47,599 nucleotides of DNA, from the NCBI GenBank assembly GCA_002695065.1, contig NZNW01000039.1:1-47599 (forward strand). The letters run 5' to 3'. Numbering within the stretch: position 1 is the first letter of the stretch; each line of letters opens with the position of its first letter. Positions 8,087-17,073 of this stretch are shown in pieces. Made by a program: the position numbers and the translations under genes. The notes beneath the pieces are model-generated. The model was not told the DNA's origin. It did no database searches and worked only from the letters and a program-made list of their open reading frames with translations. This DNA is from Salinicola sp. Its GTDB lineage: Bacteria > Pseudomonadota > Gammaproteobacteria > Pseudomonadales > Halomonadaceae.

Positions 8087-8486
8087 GCGCCGCTTGCGGG
8101 AAGCGAATGACGATTCCACCGGCATCGATCTGACGCCGATGCTGGATGTCGTCTTCATCATGCTGATCTTCTTCATCGTCACCACCAGCTTCATCAAGGA
8201 GAGTGGGGTCGAGATTCAGCGGCCCGAGTCCAGCGAGGCGACGGCGCGCCAGGACACCCAGGTGCTGGTCGCGATCACCGGCGAAGGCGCGGTGTGGGTC
8301 GATGGCGAGGCCGTGGATGCCCATCGCGTCGGCGCGCGCGTGGCGCAGCTGGTCTCCGGTGATGGCAGCGTCGTGGTCCAGGCCGACAAGAACTCGACTA
8401 CCGGCCTGTTGATCCAGGTGATGGATCGCATTCACCAGGCCGGGGTCGACAACGTTGCCGTGGCCGCCAATCGGGACGCCGGCTGA
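8079..8486 (+). CDS. exbD: ExbD/TolR biopolymer transport protein
   Basis: The 135-residue protein has a single N-terminal membrane helix (about 22-38) carrying the essential proton-responsive Asp at position 23 in LTPMLDVVF. A periplasmic domain with the typical VVVQADKN and TGLLIQVMDRIHQAG elements follows. It partners the ExbB proteins to convert the proton gradient into TonB movement. ATG 8079 overlaps the exbB end by eight bases and follows GTGGAGGA. Its stop overlaps the tonB start (TGATG 8484-8488). Confidence 0.94.
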   Translation: MRRRRLREANDDSTGIDLTPMLDVVFIMLIFFIVTTSFIKESGVEIQRPESSEATARQDTQVLVAITGEGAVWVDGEAVDAHRVGARVAQLVSGDGSVVVQADKNSTTGLLIQVMDRIHQAGVDNVAVAANRDAG

Positions 8487-9241
8487 TGCGCAGGTTGGCC
8501 GGGCTGGCAGGTGGCGCGCTGCTGGCGCTGCTGCTGTTCTATCTACTGGCGCTGCTGGTGGCGCCGCCGGCGCCGGATCGCACCCAGATCGTGACGCCCA
8601 CGGCGATTTCGATGGTCGACGCGCCGCAGCAGGACCAGGCGCAGCCGACGCCGACATCCCCCTCGTTACCGCCGCCCAGCGCGCCACCGCCGCCGCCGGC
8701 GGCAGCGCCGCCACCGGCAGCGGAAGCGCCCAGCCCGGTGGAGATTCCAGAGCCGCAGACGCCGCCGATGCAGACGCCGGACGTCACGCTGGACGAGACG
8801 CTGCCCGAGCTGAGCGAAGCACGCCCCGAACCGGAGCCTCGCCCCGAGCCGGAGCCTGAGCCCCGGCCGACGCAGGAAACGGTTGCTGAAACCGCGCCGC
8901 AGCCGGAAGCCACGCCCGAGGCGACGGATGGGCCGCCGCAGCAACCGCCCCGAGGCACCCAGGCTTCGCCACGTGACGTCGGCCAGCTGCAGCCGACCAG
9001 TCGGGTCAATCCGACCTACCCGATGCGGGCGCGTCGTCGCGGCATGGAAGGCTATGTCGAGGTCAGCTTCATCATTCAACCGGATGGGCGTGTCGATACC
9101 GGCAGTCTGCGCGTGATCGATGCCGACCCGGCCAATGTCTTCGACCGAGCGGTGGAAGAGGCGGTATCGCAGTGGCGGTTCCCGCCGGCCGACGACGTAC
9201 GGCGCGCCACCCAGCGTATCCAGTTCCAGTTGGAGGGCTGA
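8486..9241 (+). CDS. tonB: TonB energy transducer
   Basis: The 251-residue protein has an N-terminal membrane anchor (about 4-27), a Pro/Glu-rich linker spanning the periplasm (about 55-165, many PEP and EPEP units) and a C-terminal TonB domain. That domain shows RVNPTYPMRARRRGMEGYVEV, QPDGRV and AVEEAVSQWRFPPA. It binds TonB boxes of outer-membrane receptors. No receptor gene is in the window, so this is likely a general or iron-stress transducer. The gene is coupled at both ends by TGATG overlaps. Confidence 0.93.
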   Translation: MRRLAGLAGGALLALLLFYLLALLVAPPAPDRTQIVTPTAISMVDAPQQDQAQPTPTSPSLPPPSAPPPPPAAAPPPAAEAPSPVEIPEPQTPPMQTPDVTLDETLPELSEARPEPEPRPEPEPEPRPTQETVAETAPQPEATPEATDGPPQQPPRGTQASPRDVGQLQPTSRVNPTYPMRARRRGMEGYVEVSFIIQPDGRVDTGSLRVIDADPANVFDRAVEEAVSQWRFPPADDVRRATQRIQFQLEG

Positions 9242-10452
9242 TGATGAGTTCGACGACGGTTCGCCCGCTGGGCAAGCGTTGCCTGGCGCTGTTGGCAGCG
9301 GGCCTGATCGGCTTCGGCGGCGTTCCGCTGGCGCAGGCGGAGGGGCCGGCGCTGCGTCCGGACATGATTCGAACGCTGCAGTCCATGCAATCTCGGCTCG
9401 AGGCCGGCGACGATGCTGCGGTGGCCTCGCGTGCGGCGGCATCCGCCTCGCGGCTCGAAGGCGGTAACGCCGCCGACCGCTGGGCGCGGGCGCTGTTCCT
9501 GCAATTGGCCGCCACGGCCAACGCCAATCGGAACGATGATGCCACGGCGGCGGACCAATTTGCCGAAGCGCGGCGGATCGACGGCGTCCCCGCCGCTCGC
9601 CGGCTCTCCTGGCTGCAGCAGGAAGCGCGTCTCCGGCTCCGCGCCGGCCAGACGCGGCAGGGCGCGGACCTGCTGACCGACTGGATCGAGCGCAGCGGCG
9701 GTGACGATGCCTCGCGCTGGCTGCTGGTCCAGGCGCGGGCGTCGCTCGATGACTGGAGCGCGGCCAGCCAGTCTCTCGATCGCCTGCGGGAATCCGGAAC
9801 CGAAGGCTGGAGCTCGTCGCAGCGTCAGTTGGCGGGCACGGTCTATCAGCAGAGTGGGCGTTTCGACGACGCCCTGGCGCTACTGGGCGATGACCAGGAT
9901 TCGCCGGACGTCTGGCGTCGCGCCGCGGGCCTGGCCCAGCAAGCCGGCGATAGCGGCCGGGCCGCGGCGATATGGGAGAGCGGCTGGCGGCGTGGCGTGC
10001 TGGTCTCGAGAGAGGATCTGCGGCAACTGGCCAAGCTGCATATCGCCGGCGGCACGCCGGCCCGTGCCGCCGAGCATCTGACGCAGTGGCTGGATGACGG
10101 CCGGCTGGAAGCCAACGCCGACAACCTGAAGCTCCTGGCGCAGGCCTGGACCGCGGCCCGTAACCACGACGAGGCCCTTTCGGCCTGGCGGGCGCTGGCG
10201 GAGCGGACCGGTCGCGGGCAGGATTGGCGACAGCTGGCGGAGATCGCCTACGGCTGGGGCGAATGGCAAGCCACGCTGGATGCGCTCTCCAGCCTGCGTC
10301 AGTCGGGCGGTGAGGTGTCGGGGCGGGACTGGCTGCTGCAGGGAATCGCGGCGGCCCAGCTCGATCGGCGTGACCAGGCCCGGGAAGCCTTTCGTCAGGC
10401 CAGGGCCGCCGGCGTCGAGCAGGCGCAGCAGTGGCTGGATTCCCTGGGCTGA
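9241..10452 (+). CDS. Periplasmic TPR-repeat protein of the TonB cluster
   Basis: The 403-residue protein has a signal peptide (about 1-30, ending AQA-EG) and then Ala-rich helical repeats resembling tetratricopeptide repeats over most of its length (for example GRFDDALALLGD, AGDSGRAAAIWESGW, RNHDEALSAWRALAE). Such proteins often end TonB2-type operons and are thought to help assemble or tune the complex. ATG 9241 overlaps the tonB stop and ATG 9244 is equally possible; GGAGGG lies at 9232-9237. It is the last gene of the operon and faces xthA. The gap of 78 bases holds GC-rich inverted repeats but no clear terminator. Confidence 0.8.
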   Translation: MMSSTTVRPLGKRCLALLAAGLIGFGGVPLAQAEGPALRPDMIRTLQSMQSRLEAGDDAAVASRAAASASRLEGGNAADRWARALFLQLAATANANRNDDATAADQFAEARRIDGVPAARRLSWLQQEARLRLRAGQTRQGADLLTDWIERSGGDDASRWLLVQARASLDDWSAASQSLDRLRESGTEGWSSSQRQLAGTVYQQSGRFDDALALLGDDQDSPDVWRRAAGLAQQAGDSGRAAAIWESGWRRGVLVSREDLRQLAKLHIAGGTPARAAEHLTQWLDDGRLEANADNLKLLAQAWTAARNHDEALSAWRALAERTGRGQDWRQLAEIAYGWGEWQATLDALSSLRQSGGEVSGRDWLLQGIAAAQLDRRDQAREAFRQARAAGVEQAQQWLDSLG

Positions 10453-10530
10453 ACGACGGCGTCCCGGCGGCGACGCCCCGGGATCCGAGGCGCCGTCTCT
10501 GCTGCCGGCTCAATTCGGATCGACATCGAC

Positions 10531-11349
10531 TCAGTCGAGGTCGAACTCGCTCCACACCGGGGCGTGATCGGAAGGCCTTTCCATGCCGCGCAGGTCGTAG
10601 TCGATCCCGGCTCGCCGAGTGGCGCTAGCCAACGGCTCGGTCACCAGGATGTAGTCGATCCGCAGGCCGCGCTTGGGCTCACGGTCGAAACCCTTGGAGC
10701 GGTAGTCGAACCAGCTGAAGAAATCGGTGCTGTCGGGATGGCAGCGCCGATAGCTGTCCTCCAGCCCCCAGGCCTTCAAGCGCGCGAGCCATTCGCGCTC
10801 TTCCGGCTGGAAACTGGTCTTGCCCTCGCGGAGCCAGCGCTTGCGGTTCTCTTCGCCGATGCCGATGTCGATGTCTGCCGGGGAGATATTGAAATCCCCC
10901 ATGATCGCCACGCGCTCGTCGGGTCGATGGCGCTCTTCCAGCAGCGCGTTGAGGCCGGCGTAGAATGCCCGCTTGTTGGGATACTTGGTGGGATGGGCGA
11001 TGTTCTCGCCCTGCGGAAAGTAGCCGTTCCACACCGTCATTGGCTGGCCGTCGCGCATGGCCAGCGTGACGCCGATCAGCCGGCGCTGCGCGTCCTCGCC
11101 GTCGTCCGGCAGCCCGTAGTGGACGGACTCCGGCGCGGACCTGGTCAGCATGGCGACCCCGTAGTGACCCTTCTGGCCGTGAAAATGGACGTGATAGCCC
11201 ATGGCCTCCACGGCTTCCCTGGGAAACTCGCTGTCCTGAACCTTGGTCTCCTGCAGGCCGATGACATCCGGTGCGTGTGTCGCGATCAGCGCCTCGAGCT
11301 GGTGCAGCCGCGCACGGATGCCGTTGATGTTGAAAGAAACCAGGCGCAT
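10531..11349 (-). CDS. xthA: Exodeoxyribonuclease III
   Basis: The 272-residue protein is an ExoIII-family AP endonuclease and 3'-5' exonuclease of base-excision repair. Visible catalytic motifs are FNINGIR (6-12), GLQETK with metal-binding E34, MGDFNI near 151, and the C-terminal SDHAPV with catalytic His about 262. Family length is about 268. The start codon overlaps the stop of the upstream 78-codon gene (TGATG), so the two are probably translated together. No SOS box was noticed. Confidence 0.96.
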   Translation of the reverse strand: MRLVSFNINGIRARLHQLEALIATHAPDVIGLQETKVQDSEFPREAVEAMGYHVHFHGQKGHYGVAMLTRSAPESVHYGLPDDGEDAQRRLIGVTLAMRDGQPMTVWNGYFPQGENIAHPTKYPNKRAFYAGLNALLEERHRPDERVAIMGDFNISPADIDIGIGEENRKRWLREGKTSFQPEEREWLARLKAWGLEDSYRRCHPDSTDFFSWFDYRSKGFDREPKRGLRIDYILVTEPLASATRRAGIDYDLRGMERPSDHAPVWSEFDLD

Positions 11350-11585
11350 CAGTCGGAATCCTTGTCGTCGTTGGCGGGCTTGTGCAGGGGGAGCGGCGGG
11401 GCGCTCTGGCGTTGGCGCTTGCGCTCGGCCTGCAGCTTGCGCTGCTGGGTCTTCTTGTCGACGTAGCGACGCGACGGCGCGACTTCATCGGGATTGTCAT
11501 GGCGCCAGCGGCGGTAATCCTTGCGCTTGCCGGTGCGGATCGTCACCTTGTCGGCCAGCGACCTGGTCTTTTTTCTGCGAGTCAT
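11349..11585 (-). CDS. Small basic conserved-type protein of unknown function
   Basis: The 78-residue protein is strongly basic, with clusters [23 protein letters not shown] and [11 protein letters not shown], and an acidic tail DDKDSD. No domain is recognised. The one-base overlap with xthA and the nearby extended -10-like promoter argue that it is real. The charge pattern suits a nucleic-acid or ribosome-binding protein, which is only inference. ATG 11585 is the first start. Confidence 0.65.
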   Translation of the reverse strand: MTRRKKTRSLADKVTIRTGKRKDYRRWRHDNPDEVAPSRRYVDKKTQQRKLQAERKRQRQSAPPLPLHKPANDDKDSD

Positions 11586-11637
11586 GCGCGCGACCTATGC
11601 GTTTCGTGGCGGGTAATCGAGAGCGAAAGATTGGCGC

Positions 11638-11646
11638 GTAGTTTAA
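11638..11646 (-). promoter_or_regulatory. Candidate extended -10 promoter for the basic protein-xthA pair
   Basis: On the minus strand TGTTAAACT matches the TGnTAnnnT extended -10 form and lies about 53 bases upstream of the start at 11585. No good -35 is seen. This is a tentative call. Confidence 0.3.
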
Positions 11647-11710
11647 CAGCCAGCGAAGCGCCTGCCATCGAATACCCGAACGGGACTCGCAAACCCGCAG
11701 CACCAGGCCG

Positions 11711-11776
11711 GTCCACTGGGCTCGACGACGTTGATCCACTGGGCTCGCGACGTTGATCCACTGGGCTCGCGACGTT
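11711..11776. repeat. Three tandem copies of a 22-bp unit upstream of rhlB
   Basis: Units at 11711-11732, 11733-11754 and 11755-11776 share CCACTGGGCTCG and end in GACGTT. Copies 2 and 3 are identical and copy 1 has two or three changes. There are no spacers. The array ends 12 bases before the extended -10 of the rhlB promoter, so it occupies the -35 and upstream region. Confidence 0.93.
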
Positions 11777-11788
11777 GGCGGGCGAGGC

Positions 11789-11797
11789 TGGTACAAT
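11789..11797 (+). promoter_or_regulatory. Extended -10 promoter for the rhlB-like helicase gene
   Basis: TGGTACAAT fits the TGnTATAAT extended -10 consensus with one mismatch. It would give a leader of about 170 bases before the ATG at 11973. Position -35 falls within the 22-bp repeat array and is not consensus. Confidence 0.5.
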
Positions 11798-11972
11798 ACC
11801 GTCGGCTCGCGCCGGGTGATCTCTGCGCGAGATCGTCACTCGTCGCGTCGAGGATCCGCCTTGAAGGCATGAATGCCCGTCGCGCCGATCACGGTGCTTC
11901 CGGCCCCCGGTATGGATAGCGCCAGCCTTCGCGAGTCAAACCGTCAATCGATTTCGGACATTCGTCATAACT

Positions 11973-13262
11973 ATGAGTGAGTCTGACAACACCCAGGCCC
12001 CGGCACAGAATCGCAGACCCAAGCGGCGTCGGCGCAAGCCACGTAAATCGCAGTCGCGGAACACTTCGGGCTGGTCGCTGAAGCAGTTTCAGGTCGAGCC
12101 CGTTGCCGGACGCTGGCGATTCCACGATTTCGACCTGCCGAATCCGCTGATGCGCGCGATCCAGGCCGAAGGCTTCGAGTACTGCACCCCGATCCAGGCC
12201 GAGGCACTGATGCACACGCTGCTCGGTGGCGACGTCGTCGGCAAGGCGCAGACCGGCACCGGCAAGACCGCCGCATTCCTGATCTCGATGCTGGCCTACT
12301 TCCTGGAAGAGGAAGCGCCGGATGGCCAGAAGCCGGGGACGCCGCGCGCCCTGATCGTTGCGCCGACCCGCGAGCTGGCGCTGCAGATCGAGAAGGACGC
12401 CAAGGCGCTCTCCCGTTTCACGTCACTGCATGTGGCGAGCGTGGTCGGCGGCATGGACTACCAGAAGCAGCGCGACCAGCTGAGCAAGAACCTGGACATC
12501 CTGGTGGCCACCCCCGGGCGCCTGCTCGACTTCCAGCAGAAGCGGGACATCGACCTGTCCCAGGTCGAGGTTCTGGTCCTGGACGAGGCCGACCGCATGC
12601 TGTCGATGGGGTTCATTCCCGACGTCAAGCGCATCATCCGCTACACGCCCAAGCGCGAGGAGCGCCAGACCTTCCTGTTCTCGGCGACCTTCACGCCGGA
12701 TATCCTCAGTCTCTCGGAGCAGTGGACGCAGAATCCCGCTCACGTCGAGATCGAGGTGACCCACGACAACGCCGCCAACATCGACCAGCGCGTCTATCTG
12801 GTCAGCGACAGCGAAAAGCGCAAGCTGCTGTTCAACCTGGTCAACCAGGAAGCGATGGAGCGGGTGATCGTGTTCGGCAACCGTCGCGATCTGGTGCGCG
12901 AGCTGGATCAGCTGCTGCGCGACCAGGGCATCAACGCCGCCATGCTCTCCGGCGACGTGCCCCAGAACCAGCGCATCAAGACGCTCGAGCGCTTTCGCGA
13001 GGGTGAAGTCACGGTACTGGTGGCCACCGATGTCGCCGGACGCGGGATTCACATCGAGGACGTCAGCCACGTGATCAACTTCACGCTGCCGGAAGATCCC
13101 GAGGATTACGTCCACCGTATCGGCCGGACCGGTCGCGCCGGCGCCAAGGGCGTGTCGATCAGCTTCGTCGGCGAGGAAGACGCCTTCTCGCTGCCCGAAA
13201 TCGAGAACTACATCAACGGCAAGCTCCCCTGCGAGCATCCGCCCGAGTCCATGCTGTCGTGA
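11973..13262 (+). CDS. rhlB: DEAD-box ATP-dependent RNA helicase, RhlB-like
   Basis: The 429-residue protein unwinds RNA in the cytoplasm; RhlB members assist mRNA decay with the degradosome. Motifs are in order: a basic N-terminal tail (13-28), the Q motif around CTPIQ (71-75), Walker A AQTGTGKT (92-99), PTREL (131-135), VLDEADRM (202-209), FSATF near 231, [10 protein letters not shown] and the final HRIGRTGR. The basic leader and motif set are Pseudomonas RhlB-like; RhlE is a less likely alternative. No strong ribosome site precedes ATG 11973. The gene is followed by dinG on the same strand. Confidence 0.88.
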   Translation: MSESDNTQAPAQNRRPKRRRRKPRKSQSRNTSGWSLKQFQVEPVAGRWRFHDFDLPNPLMRAIQAEGFEYCTPIQAEALMHTLLGGDVVGKAQTGTGKTAAFLISMLAYFLEEEAPDGQKPGTPRALIVAPTRELALQIEKDAKALSRFTSLHVASVVGGMDYQKQRDQLSKNLDILVATPGRLLDFQQKRDIDLSQVEVLVLDEADRMLSMGFIPDVKRIIRYTPKREERQTFLFSATFTPDILSLSEQWTQNPAHVEIEVTHDNAANIDQRVYLVSDSEKRKLLFNLVNQEAMERVIVFGNRRDLVRELDQLLRDQGINAAMLSGDVPQNQRIKTLERFREGEVTVLVATDVAGRGIHIEDVSHVINFTLPEDPEDYVHRIGRTGRAGAKGVSISFVGEEDAFSLPEIENYINGKLPCEHPPESMLS

Positions 13263-13385
13263 GCCGTTGGCGCCGGTCGGCTGGCGCTGCGGTTCAAACG
13301 ATGTCGTTGGACGACCTGATCGTCTCGTGGCAGTCGCCCGCCGCCGGTGGGCGATCTCATCTCCGATAGTCCGCCCGGAAAGCGC

Positions 13386-15539
13386 ATGCTCGACGAATCC
13401 CTCAAGCAGGAAATCCAGGAGGCTTACCGGCGCGTGCTCGAAGGGCTGGAGCTCACGCCGCGCTATGGCCAGCGCCTGATGATCGCGGAGATCGCGCGCA
13501 CGCTGGCGTCGATCGAGCGGGACGAGCAGGGGCGCCGGACCTCCAACGAACACGTCTGCGTGCTGGAAGCGGGTACCGGAACCGGCAAGACCCTCGCCTA
13601 TCTGCTGGCGGCGCTGCCGGTGGCCAAGGCCCGCGGCAAGCGGCTGGTCATCGCCACTGCCACGGTGGCGCTGCAGGAGCAGGTGCTCAATCAGGACCTG
13701 CCGATGCTCAAGGCCCACAGCGGCCTCGACTTCGAGTACGCGCTGGCCAAGGGTCGCGGCCGCTACCTCTGCGTGGCCAAGCTGGATCAGGCGCTGGAAG
13801 GCGCCGAGCCCAACCCGACGCTGTCGCTGTTCGAGCAGACCATCGCCACCGATGCGGGCGGCGACTTTCCGCAGTTGATCCAGGAGATGGCCGATACCTA
13901 CGCTTCCGGCAACTGGGAAGGGGATCGGGACAGCTGGCCGGTCGCCATCGACGACCGGGACTGGCGGCGGCTGACCGTGGACCACCGCCAGTGCACCAAC
14001 CGCCGCTGCGGCCATTTCGGCGCCTGCGCCTATTTTCGTTCGCGCCGGCATCTCGAGCAGGCCGACATCATCGTCGCCAACCATGACCTGGTGCTGGCGG
14101 ATCTGGCGCTGGGCGGGGGAATGGTGTTGCCGTCGCCCAAGGACTGCATCTATGTCTTCGATGAAGGGCACCATCTGCCGGACAAGGCGCTGGATCACTT
14201 CTATCACCGCTTCGGTATCAATAGCACCTTGCGCTGGCTGCGCACGCTGAAGAAGTCGCTGACCGAATTGAATACCGCGTTGGGCGCTCAGCCCACGCTG
14301 GCGCGACTGTTGGCGGCGTTCCCCGAGCGGATCGCGGCGCTGGAGCCTCGGCTGGGTGACGCTTATGCCATGGGGCACCAGATCGCCGGGCTGAGCGCGG
14401 GTGCCGGCGATGAAACCCAGCATTTTCGCTTTCCCAACGGTCGCGCGCCCGAACCACTGGTCGAGCTCGCCCAGCAACTGGTCATTCCGTTCGCCGAGCT
14501 GTCGCGGGATCTCGAGACCATGAGCGATATTCTGCGCGAAAGCCTGGACCCGGATAAATCGACCGGGCTGCCCAAGGAGCAGGCCGAACCCTGGCTGCCG
14601 CTGACGGCGCTGCTCCACGGTCGGGCGCTCGAGGCGCATGCGCTGTGGTCCGCCATGGCCAAGCCGGATCCGGCAGGGCAGGCCCCCCAGGCGCGCTGGC
14701 TGACGTTCCAGAGTTTCGGCGGGGAGCCGGAGCTGACCTTCTCGGCCAGCCCGGTATCGGCGGCGGAGACGTTGGCGCGCCATCTGTGGGGGAGCTGCTA
14801 TGGGGCGGTGGTGACTTCCGCCACGCTGACGGCGCTCAACCGCTTCGAACGACTTCAGGAGCGGGCAGGGCTGGCCAACCGCTACCGCTACCAGCGCCTG
14901 CCGAGCCCGTTCGACTACTCCCGCGCCATTCTCAGCGTGCCGCGGGAGGCGGTCGAGCCGGGGGACGCCATGGCCCACGATCGCTCGATCGTCCAGTTCA
15001 TCGAAGGCCTGGGTGACGATGAAGCGGTACTGGTGCTGTTCTCGTCACGCAAGCAGCTGCGCAGCGTGGCGGATGCGCTGGAGGAGCCGTGGGCCTCGCG
15101 GCTGCTCTCCCAGGACCGGCTGCCGAAAAGGGAGCTGCTGGAGCGTCATCGCCTCGCCGTCGACGCTGACAAGGGGAGCCTGATCTTCGGTCTGGCGAGC
15201 TTCGCCGAGGGAATCGACCTGCCGGGTCGTTACCTGACCCACGTGGTGATCACCCGGCTGCCATTCTCGGTGCCGGACGATCCGGTCGGCGCCACGCTGG
15301 CCGAATGGATCGAAAGCCAGGGTGGCAACCCGTTCATGCGGATTTCGGTGCCGGATGCGTCGATCAAGCTGGTACAGGCGTGCGGGCGGCTGATCCGCAA
15401 GGAGAACGACAGCGGCCGTATCTCGCTGCTGGACCGGCGCGTGCTGACACGTCGCTACGGCAAGGCGTTGCTGGATGCGCTGCCACCGTTTCGACGCCAG
15501 ATCGACGGGGTGGAAGCGGGCGAGCCGGTCCGGAACTGA
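13386..15539 (+). CDS. dinG: ATP-dependent DNA helicase DinG (iron-sulfur)
   Basis: The 717-residue XPD-like helicase unwinds 5'-tailed DNA, D-loops and R-loops. Walker A is AGTGTGKT (62-69). The Walker B position reads DEGH (about 259-262). Four cysteines, C129, C203, C208 and C214, match the [4Fe-4S] ligand pattern of DinG/XPD. The C-terminal helicase lobe has GSLIFGLASFAEGIDLPG and the arginine-finger region QACGRLIR. ATG 13386 gives the usual family length and a MLDESLK start; GTG 13347 would add 13 residues without support. A strong terminator follows. Confidence 0.93.
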   Translation: MLDESLKQEIQEAYRRVLEGLELTPRYGQRLMIAEIARTLASIERDEQGRRTSNEHVCVLEAGTGTGKTLAYLLAALPVAKARGKRLVIATATVALQEQVLNQDLPMLKAHSGLDFEYALAKGRGRYLCVAKLDQALEGAEPNPTLSLFEQTIATDAGGDFPQLIQEMADTYASGNWEGDRDSWPVAIDDRDWRRLTVDHRQCTNRRCGHFGACAYFRSRRHLEQADIIVANHDLVLADLALGGGMVLPSPKDCIYVFDEGHHLPDKALDHFYHRFGINSTLRWLRTLKKSLTELNTALGAQPTLARLLAAFPERIAALEPRLGDAYAMGHQIAGLSAGAGDETQHFRFPNGRAPEPLVELAQQLVIPFAELSRDLETMSDILRESLDPDKSTGLPKEQAEPWLPLTALLHGRALEAHALWSAMAKPDPAGQAPQARWLTFQSFGGEPELTFSASPVSAAETLARHLWGSCYGAVVTSATLTALNRFERLQERAGLANRYRYQRLPSPFDYSRAILSVPREAVEPGDAMAHDRSIVQFIEGLGDDEAVLVLFSSRKQLRSVADALEEPWASRLLSQDRLPKRELLERHRLAVDADKGSLIFGLASFAEGIDLPGRYLTHVVITRLPFSVPDDPVGATLAEWIESQGGNPFMRISVPDASIKLVQACGRLIRKENDSGRISLLDRRVLTRRYGKALLDALPPFRRQIDGVEAGEPVRN

Positions 15540-15580
15540 TCGCTGAGCGAGGCCTCTGTCGTTGTTAATTCGCCGTTGTG

Positions 15581-15616
15581 AAAACGCCCGGTGCTGGTTC
15601 CAGCACCGGGCGTTTT
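15581..15616. terminator. Bidirectional terminator between dinG and aroF
   Basis: Arms AAAACGCCCGGTGCTG (15581-15596) and CAGCACCGGGCGTTTT (15601-15616) form a perfect 16-bp stem with loop GTTC and A/T tails on both sides, so it can stop transcription from dinG and from aroF. A second perfect inverted repeat (GATCCGTTA 15638-15646, TAACGGATC 15651-15659) overlaps the aroF stop codon. Confidence 0.93.
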
Positions 15617-15657
15617 CCCTTGTCGACCCTGGGAGTCGATCCGTTACCGATAACGGA

Positions 15658-16740
15658 TCAGTCGTCGGCCTGCAGGCGGTCGCGCAGCGGCGCCTCGAGC
15701 TGCTCCGCCATCTGCGTCAGCGTGCGCTCGGTGGTCGGCCAGTCGATGCAGGCGTCGGTGATCGAAACGCCATACTGGAGCTGACTGCGATCCTCTGGCA
15801 CCTTCTGGCTGCCCCAGCCGATGTTCGACTCGATCATCAGCCCGATGATCGAGCGGTTGCCGTCGAGAATCTGGTGGGTCACGTTCTCCATCACCAGCGG
15901 CTGCAGCGCCGGATCCTTGTTGGAGTTGGCGTGGGAGCAGTCGACCATCAGGTTGGCCTTCAGGCCCGCCTTGTGCAGTTCCTGCTCGGCGAGGGTGACG
16001 CTGACGCTGTCGTAGTTGGGCTTGCCGTTGCCGCCCCGCAGCACGACGTGGCCGTAGGCGTTGCCACGGGTGCGGATGACCGCGACCTGGCCGGCCTGGT
16101 CGATACCCAGGAAATTGTGCGGGCTGGCCACCGACTGAAGCGCGTTGACGGCAACGTCGAGGCTGCCGTCGGTGCCGTTCTTGAATCCGACGGGGCCGGA
16201 GAGGCCGGAGGCCATCTCGCGATGCGTCTGGGATTCGGTGGTGCGGGCGCCCACCGCGGACCAGCTGATGCAGTCCTGCAGATACTGCGGCGAGATGGGA
16301 TCCAGCGCCTCGGTGGCCAGCGGCAGTCCGATCTCGGCCAAATCCACCAGCAGCCGGCGGGCGATATGCAGGCCTTCCTCGATCTCGAACGAGTCGTTGA
16401 GGTGAGGGTCGTTGATCAGGCCTTTCCAGCCCACCGTGGTACGGGGTTTCTCGAAATACACGCGCATCACGATGTAGAGGCTGTCGCTGACCGCATCGGC
16501 CAGCTTGCGTAGGCGCCTGGCGTAGTCGCGGGCCGCATCCGGGTCGTGGATCGAGCAGGGGCCGATGACGACGAGCAGGCGGGGGTCTTCGCGATCGAGA
16601 ATCCGCTGGATGGTCTGGCGGCCTTCGATGACGGTGCGTTCGGCGGATTCCGAAAGTGGAATGTTCTGCTTCAACGCCTCCGGGGTGATCAGGAGATCCT
16701 GGGAAAGAACGTTGAGATTGTTGACCTGCTGTTCCGACAT
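15658..16740 (-). CDS. aroF: 3-deoxy-7-phosphoheptulonate (DAHP) synthase, class I
   Basis: The 360-residue enzyme condenses phosphoenolpyruvate with erythrose 4-phosphate, the first step of aromatic amino-acid synthesis. Class I motifs are clear: VIGPCSIHDPDAARDYA, MRVYFEKPRTTVGWKGLIND, GARTTESQ, VGFKNGTDG, CSHANSNKDP with metal ligands, and YGVSITDACI near the end. The N-terminus (NNLNVLSQDLLITPEALK) resembles the AroF-type, usually tyrosine-sensitive, isozyme as I recall it from Pseudomonas; the feedback effector cannot be proved by reading. It is a single gene between two plus-strand blocks with its own promoter and terminator. Confidence 0.93.
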   Translation of the reverse strand: MSEQQVNNLNVLSQDLLITPEALKQNIPLSESAERTVIEGRQTIQRILDREDPRLLVVIGPCSIHDPDAARDYARRLRKLADAVSDSLYIVMRVYFEKPRTTVGWKGLINDPHLNDSFEIEEGLHIARRLLVDLAEIGLPLATEALDPISPQYLQDCISWSAVGARTTESQTHREMASGLSGPVGFKNGTDGSLDVAVNALQSVASPHNFLGIDQAGQVAVIRTRGNAYGHVVLRGGNGKPNYDSVSVTLAEQELHKAGLKANLMVDCSHANSNKDPALQPLVMENVTHQILDGNRSIIGLMIESNIGWGSQKVPEDRSQLQYGVSITDACIDWPTTERTLTQMAEQLEAPLRDRLQADD

Positions 16741-16784
16741 GCTGGGTCCCGTTGGCTCTGGTAGTGGCTGCGCGTGAAGCGCGT

Positions 16785-16814
16785 ACTATGGAGGTTTCGG
16801 GGTACAAAAATCAA
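16785..16814 (-). promoter_or_regulatory. Candidate sigma-70 promoter for aroF
   Basis: On the minus strand TTGATT (16814-16809) and CATAGT (16790-16785) are separated by 18 bases, and each matches 4 of 6 consensus positions. The start codon is about 45 bases downstream. No obvious TyrR box is seen. Confidence 0.45.
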
Positions 16815-16928
16815 CTTCGCGAGCCCGGCTGGCGCCGTCTCCCGGGAAGCGGTCGGAAAACTGGCGGCTTGATGGGAGAGGCCAAAACGGCAACACTGGG
16901 CCGGCTTCGCGTGCTAATCCTTCGTTTC

Positions 16929-16937
16929 TGTTATAAG
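16929..16937 (+). promoter_or_regulatory. Extended -10 promoter upstream of the sigma-E gene
   Basis: TGTTATAAG (16929-16937) is a near-perfect extended -10, about 137 bases before the sigma factor ATG. No GAACTT-type sigma-E promoter was found in the 333-base gap. Basal expression from sigma-70 is the simplest reading. Confidence 0.5.
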
Positions 16938-17073
16938 TTGCACGCCTGTCACTGAATCGCGAGCCCCAAGGGCTCCAGGTTGGATCATGAGCGTATTGTC
17001 TCCCAGTCACCATAGTTGTCACCGCTGTTTTGCTCTGCCGCATCCTGCCCCCAGTCGTTCGGGGAGGCGTTGA

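Noticed and set aside
10453-10530. Terminator between the TPR gene and xthA
   Set aside because: Inverted repeats such as GACGGCG/CGCCGTC (10455-10497) exist, but loops are long and there is no T tract on either strand.
8666-10555. 629-codon antisense Arg/Pro-rich frame over tonB and the TPR gene
   Set aside because: It mirrors the Pro-rich tonB linker and shows no domain; it conflicts with a coupled operon.
11711-11776. 22-bp repeats as CRISPR or attachment site
   Set aside because: Repeats are directly adjacent with no spacers, and no integrase or tRNA is near.
12423-14978. 851-codon open frame antisense to rhlB and dinG
   Set aside because: It lies opposite two clear genes with full motif sets. 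High GC at third positions leaves antisense frames open, and the translation has no recognisable domain.
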